Positions 1-8,700 of a stretch of DNA of 12,460 bases are shown here, piece by piece; the stretch's first letter is position 1, and each line of letters opens with the position of its first letter. The notes beneath the pieces were generated by a model. That model ran no database searches. It was not told where the DNA came from and saw only the letters and a list, made by a program, of their open reading frames with translations. Where the stretch lies: the NCBI GenBank assembly GCA_964405325.1, contig CAYONM010000114.1:1-12460 (forward strand), read 5' to 3'. A program made the position numbers and the translations under genes. The DNA comes from CAYONM01 sp964405325 (GTDB lineage: Bacteria > Planctomycetota > UBA11346).

Positions 1-102
1 CTCGGTCGGACGGCTTCGCGCTTGATGGCGCAGTATGCCGCTGGGCGCGGAACCGGCTTCCAGCCGCACAACGGCGCTTTGGGTCTGAATACCGCTGCCT
101 GA
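1..102 (+). CDS. C-terminal end of an unidentified upstream gene (partial)
   Basis: Reading frame 1 is open from the window edge to a TGA at 100-102 and encodes 33 residues (LGRTASRLMAQYAAG, then GTGFQPHNGALGLNTAA). Its codons mostly end in G or C, as in the real genes here, so it is probably the tail of a gene that starts outside the window. I do not recognise the family. Frame 2 is also open and coding-like from 89 to a TAA at 173-175 (ends PRLGVTIDQDWLAGRLQHVVFE in two parts). One extra base near 88-91 would join the two frames, so the true C-terminus may lie at 175. The frame 2 tail faintly recalls the C-terminal tail of enolase-superfamily enzymes, but frame 1 does not support that family. 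Confidence 0.35.
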   Translation, partial: LGRTASRLMAQYAAGRGTGFQPHNGALGLNTAA

Positions 103-103
103 T

Positions 104-120
104 ACGCCGAGGCTCGGCGT
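104..120 (+). terminator. Small perfect hairpin after the upstream gene
   Basis: The 7-base arms ACGCCGA (104-110) and TCGGCGT (114-120) pair perfectly around a 3-base loop, two bases after the TGA at 100-102. No T-run follows, so this is not a standard intrinsic terminator. If the upstream gene really ends at 175, the hairpin lies inside coding sequence and means little. Confidence 0.25.
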
Positions 121-321
121 GACCATTGACCAGGACTGGCTGGCAGGTCGCCTGCAGCACGTCGTCTTCGAGTAATGCTTCTTATTCACGTCAGGGGGCC
201 GCTTTCGGCGCTTTCAGGCCAGGGGAAGCAGGACCATTCGACAACCAAACTGGCACTGGCTGACGGAGTCGAGCTGGGGTACACTGGCTACAAGACTCGT
301 TATGCCCAGTCCGGAACCATC

Positions 322-2178
322 ATGAAAATAGGCGTTGAACTAACGCCCGATCGCTTGAAGGCCCTGCTGTATATTCCAGCTGGGAGCGAGCTGAGTATCT
401 CCTCAGTCAAAGCGCAATTGGCCGACGCGGGGGTGGTTTATGGTATTCAGGCCGCCGAGTTGAAGACGACCATCGTCCCCGAGGGGCGCGATCGGCAGGT
501 GGTGATCGCGCTCGGCAAAGCGCCAACCCATGCCAAGGTCGGTCGTTTGGACCCCATGCCGCGCCCTGACGATTTGCCGCGTTGGGTGGCGCAGGGTGAA
601 GAATTGGGTCGATACACCCCGGCTCACCAGCCGCAGGACGGCATGGGGGTGAACGGCCAGAGCTTGCCGGCGCGGTTGCAGGATCGCTTGTTGGATCTGG
701 GGCCAGGACTGGTGCACGAAGCGGATGGTCATCTTCGTGCGACGCAGGATGGGTGGTTCTTCATCGATGCCGATGGATCGCTCTGCGTGAAGACCGAGGG
801 CCGCGTCATGACCGCGGACGAGGTGCCGGTGACAGTAGCGACCAACAAGAGTCGAGCTTCGGTGGATGTCCCGGCCGGCTGCGTCGTACCACTGATCGTG
901 ATGCGCGAGGCCATCGCCCAGACCGGGGTGAGTCATGGTATTGACGGGAGTGCGATCAAGGCCGCAGCGCGTGTCTCCGTGGAAGACCGTGTCCTGGTGG
1001 TGGCACGCGAATCGCCACCGCAGCACGGCGGCGATGCCCGTCTGGACCATCTGGTGGAGAAACGACCGAGTTTCCAACCGGATGAGCGCGGCAATCTGGA
1101 TTTCCACGCTTACAACAGCATTGTCCAGGTAACCGAGGGGCAGGCGCTGGCCTCGGTGGGTAGAGCCTCGGAGGGGATCGCTGGCATGAACGTGGTGGGC
1201 GAGCCTCTGCCAGCCACACCCGGTGTCGAGGTGCCTATCGATCGCTTCATCGGGGAGGGGACTGCTATCGATCCGGAAAATGGCAAAAATATTGTCGCGA
1301 CACGAGCTGGTATCTATCAGGAAGCCAAGGACGGCAAGATCCAGGTGGCGCAGGTGATGATTATCGATGGTGACGTTGATCACGCTTCCGGTAGTATCGA
1401 GACGGATTACGCGGTCATTATCAAGGGCGATATCCAGCAGGGTTTCAAGGTGAAGAGTGGAGCGGATATCCAGGTCAGTGGGGTTATCGAGGACGCTCGG
1501 GTTACCGCTCAGGGCAATCTGGATGTCAAAGGCGGCATCCTGCCGGGCAAAAATCGTGTCAAAGCCCACGGCACCATCAGCGCCGCATTTGTGCGGGAGC
1601 GCGAAGTCAAATGCTGCGATCTGGTGATCTACGAATCCATCAGACATTGCGACGTCTTGGCCACTGGTTCGGTGACGGCCAAGGTGATCCTGGGTGGTCA
1701 TGTCAAGGCCGCCAATCAGGTGATATGCGAGGAGTTGGGTGGCCGTATTGAGGCCGAGACCCTGGTGCACGTCGGCGTCGATCCCTTCATCCGTTCCCTG
1801 GTGGAAGAGACTCGCAAGCGCGCCGAGGAAATGGAGTCAGAGGTCGAACAGGGCAAGGAGCGGGTGCAGCTGGTGCAGGCACATTTGAACCGCTTGGCCA
1901 AGCGCTTCATGGTAAAGCAGAACAGCGAGCTGAAACATCAGATTGACAACGTAGGTGTCGAATGTCGAGAGACCATCGAGCAGTACCATAAGGTGCTTGC
2001 GGAACAGAAGGCCTCCGTCGAGCAGCTCGAGCAGCTCAAATCTGATATGTATGCCGACTGGGAGCATGCCAAGGTCCAGGTCGCCAAGACCGTGTTTGCC
2101 CATGTCACGGTGCGCATCGGTCCGACTTACTACAACACCGTCATGGAACAGCTGACCCAATCGACCTTCCAGGTGTAG
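322..2178 (+). CDS. fapA: FapA / DUF342 family protein (flagellar assembly protein A-like)
   Basis: Predicted 618-residue cytoplasmic protein of the DUF342/FapA family. Residues 1-160 and about 180-345 are two copies of the family's N-terminal module: each has a V-[YS]-[GH]-GI-type motif (AGVVYGI at 36-42, TGVSHGI at 201-207) followed by a Gly-rich G-x-N-G/V-x-G segment (109-116 and 286-296). Residues about 345-485 are a repetitive Gly/Val beta-helix (for example GDVDHASGSIETD at 350-362). Residues 490-585 look like a coiled coil rich in E, K, Q and R, and the end (VFAHVTVRIGPTYYNTV) fits the family C-terminus. The frame stays open back to an ATG at 175, but the family homology begins at MKIGVELTPDRLKALLYIP, so I chose 322, with a weak GGA ribosome site at 313-315. 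No flagellar genes are nearby. FapA is linked to flagellar placement in Vibrio and Pseudomonas relatives, but many non-flagellated bacteria carry DUF342 proteins of unknown role. The symbol is by family only. Confidence 0.82.
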   Translation: MKIGVELTPDRLKALLYIPAGSELSISSVKAQLADAGVVYGIQAAELKTTIVPEGRDRQVVIALGKAPTHAKVGRLDPMPRPDDLPRWVAQGEELGRYTPAHQPQDGMGVNGQSLPARLQDRLLDLGPGLVHEADGHLRATQDGWFFIDADGSLCVKTEGRVMTADEVPVTVATNKSRASVDVPAGCVVPLIVMREAIAQTGVSHGIDGSAIKAAARVSVEDRVLVVARESPPQHGGDARLDHLVEKRPSFQPDERGNLDFHAYNSIVQVTEGQALASVGRASEGIAGMNVVGEPLPATPGVEVPIDRFIGEGTAIDPENGKNIVATRAGIYQEAKDGKIQVAQVMIIDGDVDHASGSIETDYAVIIKGDIQQGFKVKSGADIQVSGVIEDARVTAQGNLDVKGGILPGKNRVKAHGTISAAFVREREVKCCDLVIYESIRHCDVLATGSVTAKVILGGHVKAANQVICEELGGRIEAETLVHVGVDPFIRSLVEETRKRAEEMESEVEQGKERVQLVQAHLNRLAKRFMVKQNSELKHQIDNVGVECRETIEQYHKVLAEQKASVEQLEQLKSDMYADWEHAKVQVAKTVFAHVTVRIGPTYYNTVMEQLTQSTFQV

Positions 2179-2259
2179 TGCCCTTCGCCTTTTTGGTTCC
2201 GTATCCGAGGTGACCGTGACCGAAGACAATGGACCGCCAAGCGCGCGCTGCCGGTGGTT

Positions 2260-5058
2260 CTACGGCAGTCCGGTTGGAATATCCTGCCGTTGCCAGGGCA
2301 GGTGGCTGCTGGCGAGCAGGTGCGGTGGGCAGACCGTGCCGCGGGACGCCGGGCCGCACAGATGTTCGGCAACCGCGCGTTGCAGCTGTCGGGTATCGCA
2401 GGCCAGGACCTGGGCACGTAAGGTGTCGATACGTTCGCTGCTGCGACCACTGCGCTCGCCCAGGTGGTATTCGCGCGCCTCGGTCAGCGGCGAGGCCGGG
2501 CGATCGAGGGCGGCGATCGCCGTCAGACGGGCTTCGTCCAGGGCCTGACGAGCCAGTCCGCTTTGGGCAAGTTCAGTGATCGCCTCCTGCATGATGGTGA
2601 AACTGACGTCCAGATGCGGATCGCGGTAGCTGGTGCAGGCGAACAGGCCCGAGCCGGCGCGGTAGCCGGCCCCGCCACCATAGGCGCCGCCGCGTTCGCG
2701 CAGATGATGATGCAACGGGCCGTGGCTCAGGTACTGCGCTGCCAGATACAAGGCACCGGCATCGGGGTGCCCCAGGCGGGGGGCGGCTAGGACCAGGGCG
2801 TTGCCAGCCACCTGTGCCGGCAGTACGCCGGCATAATCCGCCGAGCCGGTCAGGGCTGGGGCCTGCACGGATGTGGTGGTGGGATCGGGCTGTTCTTGCA
2901 GCAACGGTGCCAGCGCAGCTGGCATCGTTGCGGGCATATCGCCGATCAGGGCCAGTTGCCAGGGGGCCGTCAGCAGCTGCCGCTGCAGCGTGGCCAGATC
3001 CGCGCTCAGGCGCTGTGAGTCCGATTGTAGCAGGTCGTGCAGGCTCAGCAGATGCCCCAGGCCGCTGCGCTGGTGGGCGCGACCCGCCGGCCCCTGCAAG
3101 GTGCTGCCAGCGGCGTCCAGAGCCAGAGCACTGGCGCGATGCAGCACGTCGTCTTGCTGCAGCCGGAATTCTTCACGCAATATTTCGACAACACGATTGA
3201 CGTCATCGAAGCGTTGGCCTTGTAGCAGTTCTGCGATCAGTGGCAGAAATTCCGGGCCGCGTTCAGCCAGGCCCCAGATATCCAGGCAGACCAGCACGCC
3301 GTTGTCGCACCACTGCTGGCTGGCGTGGATCCCGGCGGAGCAGGCGTGGACTCGAGCCGCCCAGCTGGCATCGTCGTGGTCACCCACGGCCAGATCGCCG
3401 CAGAGTGCACTCCATAACGGCAGCAGCGTCTCTCTGGTCGTATCGATGGCTAGTCGGGTGCTGAAAACCGCATGCAGCAGCCCCGCGCTGGGGACGGCGT
3501 AACGATGTATCGGGCCCTCGCAGCTGCCGCTGGGCCAGTACCGCTGGCGCGGGATCTGGTCGCGGCCCAGCTGCGGCAGACAAGTGGGATCGCCATTGTC
3601 GGCCTGATGCGCGGCCAGGCTGCGCTCCTGCGCCTGCAAACTGGCAATATCGTTGACGGCATCACAGGCCGCCTGGCGCCCGGTCCGAAGGCGCTCGCTC
3701 AGTTCTGGTTCCGCCTCGCCGCGCAAGCTGAGCCGATGCGGGTTGTCCAGCAGCCACTGTCGCAGGCAGGCCTGGGCCTGGCCGGGGTCCTGCCAGGCTC
3801 GGCTGATGGCATCCATTTCGGCACTGGGATCCAGGTGCGGCAGGGGATCGGCGCCGATGCTCCAGGCATGGAACACCCGTTCGGCCAGGCTCAAACCGTA
3901 GGGTTGCCGGTCGCCGGGGATTCGACGTAGGCTCAGGGACAGCTGGTGACAGGCGGTGGCTATGGCTTCGGCGTTGAAGCCCTGCTGCCCCAGCTGGCTG
4001 AGGGTGTCCAGGCAGCATTGCTCCAGGACATCTGGCTGCTGCACATCCTTGGCCTCCACCAGAAAACCGGCTTGGCGCAGATGGCCGAGCAAGCCGCTGC
4101 CGTCGACCGAGGAACACAGACCACTGCGTTCCAGACGCTGGCGCAGGGGAGCGCCCACGTGGCCGAAGAGCAGCTCTTCCAGCAGGGCGCCTTCCAGGGC
4201 CGTGCTGACCTCGCGCAGATCCGGCCCCAGCCAGGCCAACAGCAGCGGGCTGGCCTGATGGTGGTCGGCTGTGGGCAGGGCGATGCGGGCGCGGCGTGGG
4301 CTAATCCAGGGCGTTTGCAGTGGGCTGGGCGCACAGGCCGGACCTGCCGCAGGCTTGGCGGTGAGGAAGCGCTCCTGAAGCCAGGCCGGATCGATGGCGC
4401 CGTAGCTGATCAGGCAGCAGTTACCGGCCTGGTAGTGCTGTTGGTGGTACTGGCGCAAGATATTGGCATCGATCATCTGCATCAGCGCTGGTTCGCCACC
4501 GGCATTGTGGATGTAACCGGTCTCCGGCAGCAAATGTTGCAGCAGGCCCTGATACAGCTGCTCGTCCGGCTCAGCGGTGGCACCGAGCATCTCGTTGTAG
4601 ACCACGCCATCCCAGCGCACCCGGCCGACCTCGTCGGCGGCTAGGCGGCAGCCCTCTTGGGCCACGTCTTCTGAGCGGAGCAGGGGGTGGAACACCGCGT
4701 CCAGGTAGATGTCCAGCAGGTTGCCGAAGTCGATGGCGTTGGTGCTGGCAAAGGGATAGCAGGTGGTATCGGGGCCGGTAAAGGCATTCATGAAGGTCTG
4801 CAATGACCGCTTGAGCATGTGGAAGAACGGGTCGCGTACCGGGAAGCGTTCGCTGCCCGAGAGCACGCAGTGCTCCAGGATATGGGGCAGGCCCCGGCCA
4901 TCGTTGGCTGGGGTGCGAAAGCCGATCAAGCAGACCCGGTGGGGGTCGTCGCAGGCCAGATGCACGTGCATCGCCCCGCTGCTGTGCCGATACGCCTGCC
5001 AGTCCAGGCCCAGGCGGGGAAGGGGGGTGTGGTGATCGGGAACGAAGGCCTCATGCAT
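2260..5058 (-). CDS. M16C zinc metallopeptidase, presequence protease (PreP)-like
   Basis: Predicted 932-residue insulinase-family peptidase. PreP-type enzymes form a closed two-lobed chamber and degrade unfolded peptides, such as cleaved signal or targeting peptides. The inverted zinc motif HILEH is at residues 59-63 and the third zinc ligand is probably Glu156 in VVYNEMLG; the 93-residue spacing from His63 fits the PreP subfamily. The segment after the motif (SGSERFPVRDPFFHMLKRSL, then TFMNAFTGPDTTCYPFAST) is a strong M16C signature. The C-terminal half carries the RERGGAYGGG motif (about 787-796) followed by SYRDP, which supplies substrate-binding residues in this family. The length is normal for bacterial members. 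The frame extends back to an ATG at 5151, but that extension is Cys-rich and unlike the family; the ATG at 5058 (MHEAFVPDHH) gives the expected N-terminus. No signal peptide is seen, so it is probably cytoplasmic. The gene converges on fapA (81-base gap) and is divergent from the kinase gene. Confidence 0.9.
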   Translation of the reverse strand: MHEAFVPDHHTPLPRLGLDWQAYRHSSGAMHVHLACDDPHRVCLIGFRTPANDGRGLPHILEHCVLSGSERFPVRDPFFHMLKRSLQTFMNAFTGPDTTCYPFASTNAIDFGNLLDIYLDAVFHPLLRSEDVAQEGCRLAADEVGRVRWDGVVYNEMLGATAEPDEQLYQGLLQHLLPETGYIHNAGGEPALMQMIDANILRQYHQQHYQAGNCCLISYGAIDPAWLQERFLTAKPAAGPACAPSPLQTPWISPRRARIALPTADHHQASPLLLAWLGPDLREVSTALEGALLEELLFGHVGAPLRQRLERSGLCSSVDGSGLLGHLRQAGFLVEAKDVQQPDVLEQCCLDTLSQLGQQGFNAEAIATACHQLSLSLRRIPGDRQPYGLSLAERVFHAWSIGADPLPHLDPSAEMDAISRAWQDPGQAQACLRQWLLDNPHRLSLRGEAEPELSERLRTGRQAACDAVNDIASLQAQERSLAAHQADNGDPTCLPQLGRDQIPRQRYWPSGSCEGPIHRYAVPSAGLLHAVFSTRLAIDTTRETLLPLWSALCGDLAVGDHDDASWAARVHACSAGIHASQQWCDNGVLVCLDIWGLAERGPEFLPLIAELLQGQRFDDVNRVVEILREEFRLQQDDVLHRASALALDAAGSTLQGPAGRAHQRSGLGHLLSLHDLLQSDSQRLSADLATLQRQLLTAPWQLALIGDMPATMPAALAPLLQEQPDPTTTSVQAPALTGSADYAGVLPAQVAGNALVLAAPRLGHPDAGALYLAAQYLSHGPLHHHLRERGGAYGGGAGYRAGSGLFACTSYRDPHLDVSFTIMQEAITELAQSGLARQALDEARLTAIAALDRPASPLTEAREYHLGERSGRSSERIDTLRAQVLACDTRQLQRAVAEHLCGPASRGTVCPPHLLASSHLPWQRQDIPTGLP

Positions 5059-5314
5059 GACGGGCCCATAAGAGACCGCATGAGAGCAAAGTCCACGTTT
5101 GTTGAGGCAAGCGCAAGATCCGCCGAGTGAGGGCCGGTTTTCGATGACCATAGCGCGTGCCGCCGCCGTAAAACGTACGCGCAGCGGGGGAGGTTGCGCG
5201 GGGGCAGCGCTCCCTCTGAGGCCAGCAGGCGTCTGCTGCTAGTCGGCGTCATGAACAAGACTTGCATCAGGCGGTGTGCGACGTGATATGTAGTGCATTG
5301 GATACGGGAGAACC
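5059..5314. promoter_or_regulatory. Divergent intergenic region between peptidase and kinase genes
   Basis: The 256 bases between two divergent starts must hold both promoters. A perfect 6-base hairpin lies at 5223-5238 (CAGCAG, loop GCGT, CTGCTG). A weak sigma70-like pair for the kinase gene is TTGCAT (5262-5267) and GATATG (5285-5290), with a 17-base spacer. Neither hexamer matches well, so this is only a candidate. The kinase has a clear GGGAG ribosome site at 5306-5310. I see no comparable promoter for the peptidase strand. Confidence 0.3.
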
Positions 5315-8300
5315 GTGAGTACCCAGCCTGGCAGCGTGCTGATCAACAACCGATACGACCTGGTGCGCGTGCTGGGTCGAGGCAGCACCGGTACGGTGTA
5401 TTTGGCCTACGATACCCAGCTCGATCGCGACGTGGCGATCAAGTTGCTGAACGAGAAGGCCATTGCCAATAGCGATATCGTAGCCCGTTTTGCGCGGGAA
5501 ATCCAGATCACCGCCCGGCTGCAGCACCCGGGCGTGGTGGCGGTGTTCGAAAAGGCCGACTCCTCCGATGGTCTGCCATGCTGCGTCATGAGTCTGGCTA
5601 TCGGCGAGACTCTGGAGGAATATATCGAATCCCTCGGCCGTCAGGAGGATCACTGGCGCGCCGCGACCTTGATTGATCGTCTGACGCTGTTTTTGAAGGT
5701 ACTGGACGTGGTCAGCTATGCGCACTCGCAGGGGGTGGTGCACCGCGATCTGAAACCGGCGAATATCGTCCTTGGTGAATACGGTGAGGTGCACGTGCTC
5801 GACTGGGGTCTGGCCCGCAGTCTGGTGGACGAGGACGAAGAGCAGGTCGACGAATACGAGGATCTGTTCGAATTCGATGCCTTGCCGACAGCAGGTCAGG
5901 AAGCCGTGCCGTTGTCGGAGCGGCATCCACCCATGGACATCAGCGGTGCTGACACGCTGGTGGACGAGGTGGTCGACGGTCGGCACTCGGATCGCAGCAT
6001 TCGGCGGCGATCCTCCGACCGTCTGCCCGCCATTACCGACGAGACTGGCACCCGGACCACCGGGATGACCACCGTTGGCGATGAAGACTACCATCCCGAT
6101 GATCTGCAGCGCAACCTTTCAGACGGCATTACGCGTTTCGATGCCTCCTCGGCCGCGCGGCCGGTGGTGCCGCCCAAGGTCCAAGAACCGAGCCGCTTGA
6201 TCCGGACCGAGAGTGCGGCCGAAACCGTGCATCAGTCGACCGATCCCGGTTCCAACACCGGTTCACGCGGCCGCGAAACCGCACGCATCAGCGTGCATCA
6301 CCGCAGCGATACTGGTCGTCAGGAGACCTCGTCCCGACATCGGCAAGACAGCACCTCGCGTTCTCGGCGGAAGACTGGCACGTCGTCCCGTTATCGCGTT
6401 GCCACCCGCAGTGGACGTTACGGTTCGTCCATCGGCGACTCGGGGCGCAGCACCCGCTATGGCGACGTACTCGGCTCGCCAGTCTACATGTCCCCCGAGC
6501 AGGCCCGCGGTGAGGCCGGCACTGCCGATGAGCGCGCAGATGTTTATGCCCTGGGTGTGCTCCTGGTGGAATTGCTGTCGCTGCATCCGCCGTTGGAGCA
6601 GGTTCAGGGTGAATTGCTGCTGCAGTTTATCGAGCGCGTCCGCCAGCACGATGGCTGGCGGAACCTGAAGGACCTCTGGCCTGAGGCCCCTCTTTCCCTT
6701 CGCCGCATTTGCGAGCGGGCCCTGGCGTATCATCCGGACGATCGGTACCGCCATTGCGAGCAGTTCCGTCGCGAGCTGTCCGACGTGCTGGACCAGTTGT
6801 CGGCCTCGTTCAGTGAATTGGAACGGCAACGCCTGCAGCGTGAACGTGAGGGGGCGTGGTTGCCGGTGGGCCACTGGAGCTACCTGCATCAGATGGACAC
6901 CGCGCCCTTTTCCGAGGCAGTGACTGCCTACGAGGGCGAGCCGGTCGGCCAGGTGCTGCACCCGGAAATGGGCGGTCTGCTCGTTGGTGGTACCGGCATG
7001 CAGGTCTATCCGGTGTCGCTCAACGTTGCCGACGACACGCGCGTGATCATTGATTTCAGCATCACCGGCGGATGTGAATTCTGGGTGTATATGCGCGGCG
7101 TACCGCCGACGAGTGCCTATGCCTTCCGTATCGGTGCCTGGAACGGCCGTTGGTTCTCCATCGTCCAGACCTGTGGTTTGGAGGATTTGTTCTATCCGTC
7201 CAGTCTGACCATGATGCCGATCTCCTCCGGCCGGCAGAGCACCGCTTTTAGTGGGCGTGATCATATTCGGCGTCGACGCCTGATTCTGGAAGTAGTCGGC
7301 TCCAGCCTGCGTATGCAGTTGGATGAAGAAGAACTGACCTACCACGATCCCTGCCCACTGTTGGGGCCGGAGCATCAGCAGATCGGTATCGCCACCAAGG
7401 ACTCGCAGTTGATCATCCACGAGTTGATCGTCGAACGGCGCCTGAGTCCGCTGATGGTACCCAGCTACCACATTGCCAACGAGTTGTTACGGCAGCAGAT
7501 GTATCCGCCGGCGATCACCTTCTTCCAGCGTTTCCTGACCGAACATCAGGAAGACGAGGAGTTGCGCTCCGAGGCCCACTTCATGTTGTGCCTGGCCTTT
7601 TTGCGTGCCGGCTATGCCGAGCAGGCGGAAAAGGAATTGCATCGTTTCATCATGGAACGCCTGGAGCACGCCCTGTCGCAGGACGCCGTCTATGAATTGG
7701 CGAAATTGCGCGTTGGCGATTCCAGCAATATTGGCCCGGGTGTACGTGTGGTGCTCAGCTACCAGGAAACCGGCGACCAGAGCCGCAGCCGTTTTTCCAT
7801 GTGGGCGGTGCAGGTTTTGTCCGAGGCCATTCGCGAGGACGGCATCACCGCCGACGTCGAAGAATCGCTGCAGCTGCTCAAACACCTGATCCAGGGCTTT
7901 TCCGACGAACGGCTCTTGTTGGACACCGCCAGTTTCTTGTTGTCGCGGCCGATGCAGGCTTTCGCGGTCAAACTCTTCGACCTGCAGGCCTTTGAGGACC
8001 TGTATCGATTCCAACAACGTATCGGCATTATTTGCAGTCTCGGCTATCGCATTGAGCTGCCCTCGCTACACACGCCATCGGAATATATCGACACCGCCCG
8101 CCAGCTGCGCAGTTTGGATCTGAACGATCAATTGGATCAGCGGCTTTTGGGCGAAATCCTTGGCCAGTATCGCAGCGTTCGCGACCTGATCTGCCTCAGC
8201 TCTTACGGCTGTTCTCAGGAACTGGTCTTCTATCTGACCTCGCAGCAAGCCGACCGCCCCAGTATCAAACTATTGGAAGCCGGTCTGTTGATCCGCAACG

Positions 8301-8635
8301 GTCGCGAAGACGCCGCCGCCGTCTGCTTGGAGGCCTGCTTCGCCTTGATGGACAAGATCGAGAGCGAGCGCACCGACATCGAGATCGCCACCATTTCCCG
8401 CTTGGCCATGTTCGCCCTGGGTTATCTGCCCTGGGATGTCGCCTGGGAACCGATTGCGGTGCTCAACAACAACGCCGATCTTCAAGCCATTGCCGCTTGG
8501 TTGGCTGAAAGCTTCGGTCACCGCGAAGCCGCGATCCACGCCTACCGCCTGTTACATTCCAGCCTTGGTTCTGGTTTCCGCATGGTTGCCGAGCAGGGCT
8601 TGGCCCGGCTGCAAATGCAAGCCGATCTGGGCTAG
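5315..8635 (+). CDS. PknD-like serine/threonine protein kinase with very long activation-segment insert, beta-sandwich and helical repeats
   Basis: Predicted 1106-residue protein starting at GTG with GGGAG four bases upstream. Kinase motifs: glycine loop GRGSTGTVY (21-29), VAIK with the ATP-binding Lys43, helix C Glu62, catalytic loop HRDLKPAN (143-150, catalytic Asp145), DWG instead of DFG (163-165), SPE (393-395) and DVYALG (409-414). The kinase fold ends near 495. Between DWG and SPE there are about 227 residues instead of the usual 20-35: first an acidic stretch (170-188), then an Arg/Ser/Thr-rich, apparently disordered region (225-385). Residues about 510-710 look like a beta-rich concanavalin/LamG-type sandwich (EFWVYMRGV, LILEVVGSSLRMQLDEEEL). 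From 715 to the end it is helical and probably TPR-like. No transmembrane segment is evident. The order kinase, beta domain, helical repeats matches chlamydial PknD and relatives in other PVC phyla. All core catalytic residues are present, so it is probably active. Substrate unknown. Confidence 0.9.
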   Translation: MSTQPGSVLINNRYDLVRVLGRGSTGTVYLAYDTQLDRDVAIKLLNEKAIANSDIVARFAREIQITARLQHPGVVAVFEKADSSDGLPCCVMSLAIGETLEEYIESLGRQEDHWRAATLIDRLTLFLKVLDVVSYAHSQGVVHRDLKPANIVLGEYGEVHVLDWGLARSLVDEDEEQVDEYEDLFEFDALPTAGQEAVPLSERHPPMDISGADTLVDEVVDGRHSDRSIRRRSSDRLPAITDETGTRTTGMTTVGDEDYHPDDLQRNLSDGITRFDASSAARPVVPPKVQEPSRLIRTESAAETVHQSTDPGSNTGSRGRETARISVHHRSDTGRQETSSRHRQDSTSRSRRKTGTSSRYRVATRSGRYGSSIGDSGRSTRYGDVLGSPVYMSPEQARGEAGTADERADVYALGVLLVELLSLHPPLEQVQGELLLQFIERVRQHDGWRNLKDLWPEAPLSLRRICERALAYHPDDRYRHCEQFRRELSDVLDQLSASFSELERQRLQREREGAWLPVGHWSYLHQMDTAPFSEAVTAYEGEPVGQVLHPEMGGLLVGGTGMQVYPVSLNVADDTRVIIDFSITGGCEFWVYMRGVPPTSAYAFRIGAWNGRWFSIVQTCGLEDLFYPSSLTMMPISSGRQSTAFSGRDHIRRRRLILEVVGSSLRMQLDEEELTYHDPCPLLGPEHQQIGIATKDSQLIIHELIVERRLSPLMVPSYHIANELLRQQMYPPAITFFQRFLTEHQEDEELRSEAHFMLCLAFLRAGYAEQAEKELHRFIMERLEHALSQDAVYELAKLRVGDSSNIGPGVRVVLSYQETGDQSRSRFSMWAVQVLSEAIREDGITADVEESLQLLKHLIQGFSDERLLLDTASFLLSRPMQAFAVKLFDLQAFEDLYRFQQRIGIICSLGYRIELPSLHTPSEYIDTARQLRSLDLNDQLDQRLLGEILGQYRSVRDLICLSSYGCSQELVFYLTSQQADRPSIKLLEAGLLIRNGREDAAAVCLEACFALMDKIESERTDIEIATISRLAMFALGYLPWDVAWEPIAVLNNNADLQAIAAWLAESFGHREAAIHAYRLLHSSLGSGFRMVAEQGLARLQMQADLG

Positions 8636-8700
8636 CGGCGAAAATTACCCGTAAGCCATCGCCGGTAGGCGCCAGCGGCCAGGGCACAGACGCTGGCCTG

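Noticed and set aside
153..168. 16-base identical word also found at 3140-3155 (TGCAGCACGTCGTCTT)
   Set aside because: Single pair, inside different coding contexts and with no flanking similarity; chance in GC-rich coding DNA is the simpler reading.
175..321. Start of the fapA frame at ATG 175
   Set aside because: The extra 49 residues are unlike DUF342 proteins and have different codon use; family similarity begins at 322. The TAATG overlap with an upstream frame is noted but not enough.
403..1770. Minus-strand 455-codon frame opposite fapA
   Set aside because: It lies wholly antisense to a well-supported DUF342 gene; its His/Asp/Arg-rich composition is the mirror of G/C-ending codons and shows no family motif.
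3946..4644. Plus-strand 232-codon frame opposite the peptidase
   Set aside because: Antisense to conserved M16C coding sequence; Gln/Ala/Gly-rich composition is typical of such shadows.
5059..5151. N-terminal extension of the peptidase from ATG 5151, with a Cys-x-Cys...Cys pattern
   Set aside because: No ribosome site at 5151, and the family N-terminus fits the ATG at 5058; the cysteines do not form a lipobox or a convincing metal site.
6263..7471. Minus-strand 402-codon frame opposite the kinase
   Set aside because: Antisense shadow of the GC-rich kinase gene with no recognisable domain or ribosome site.
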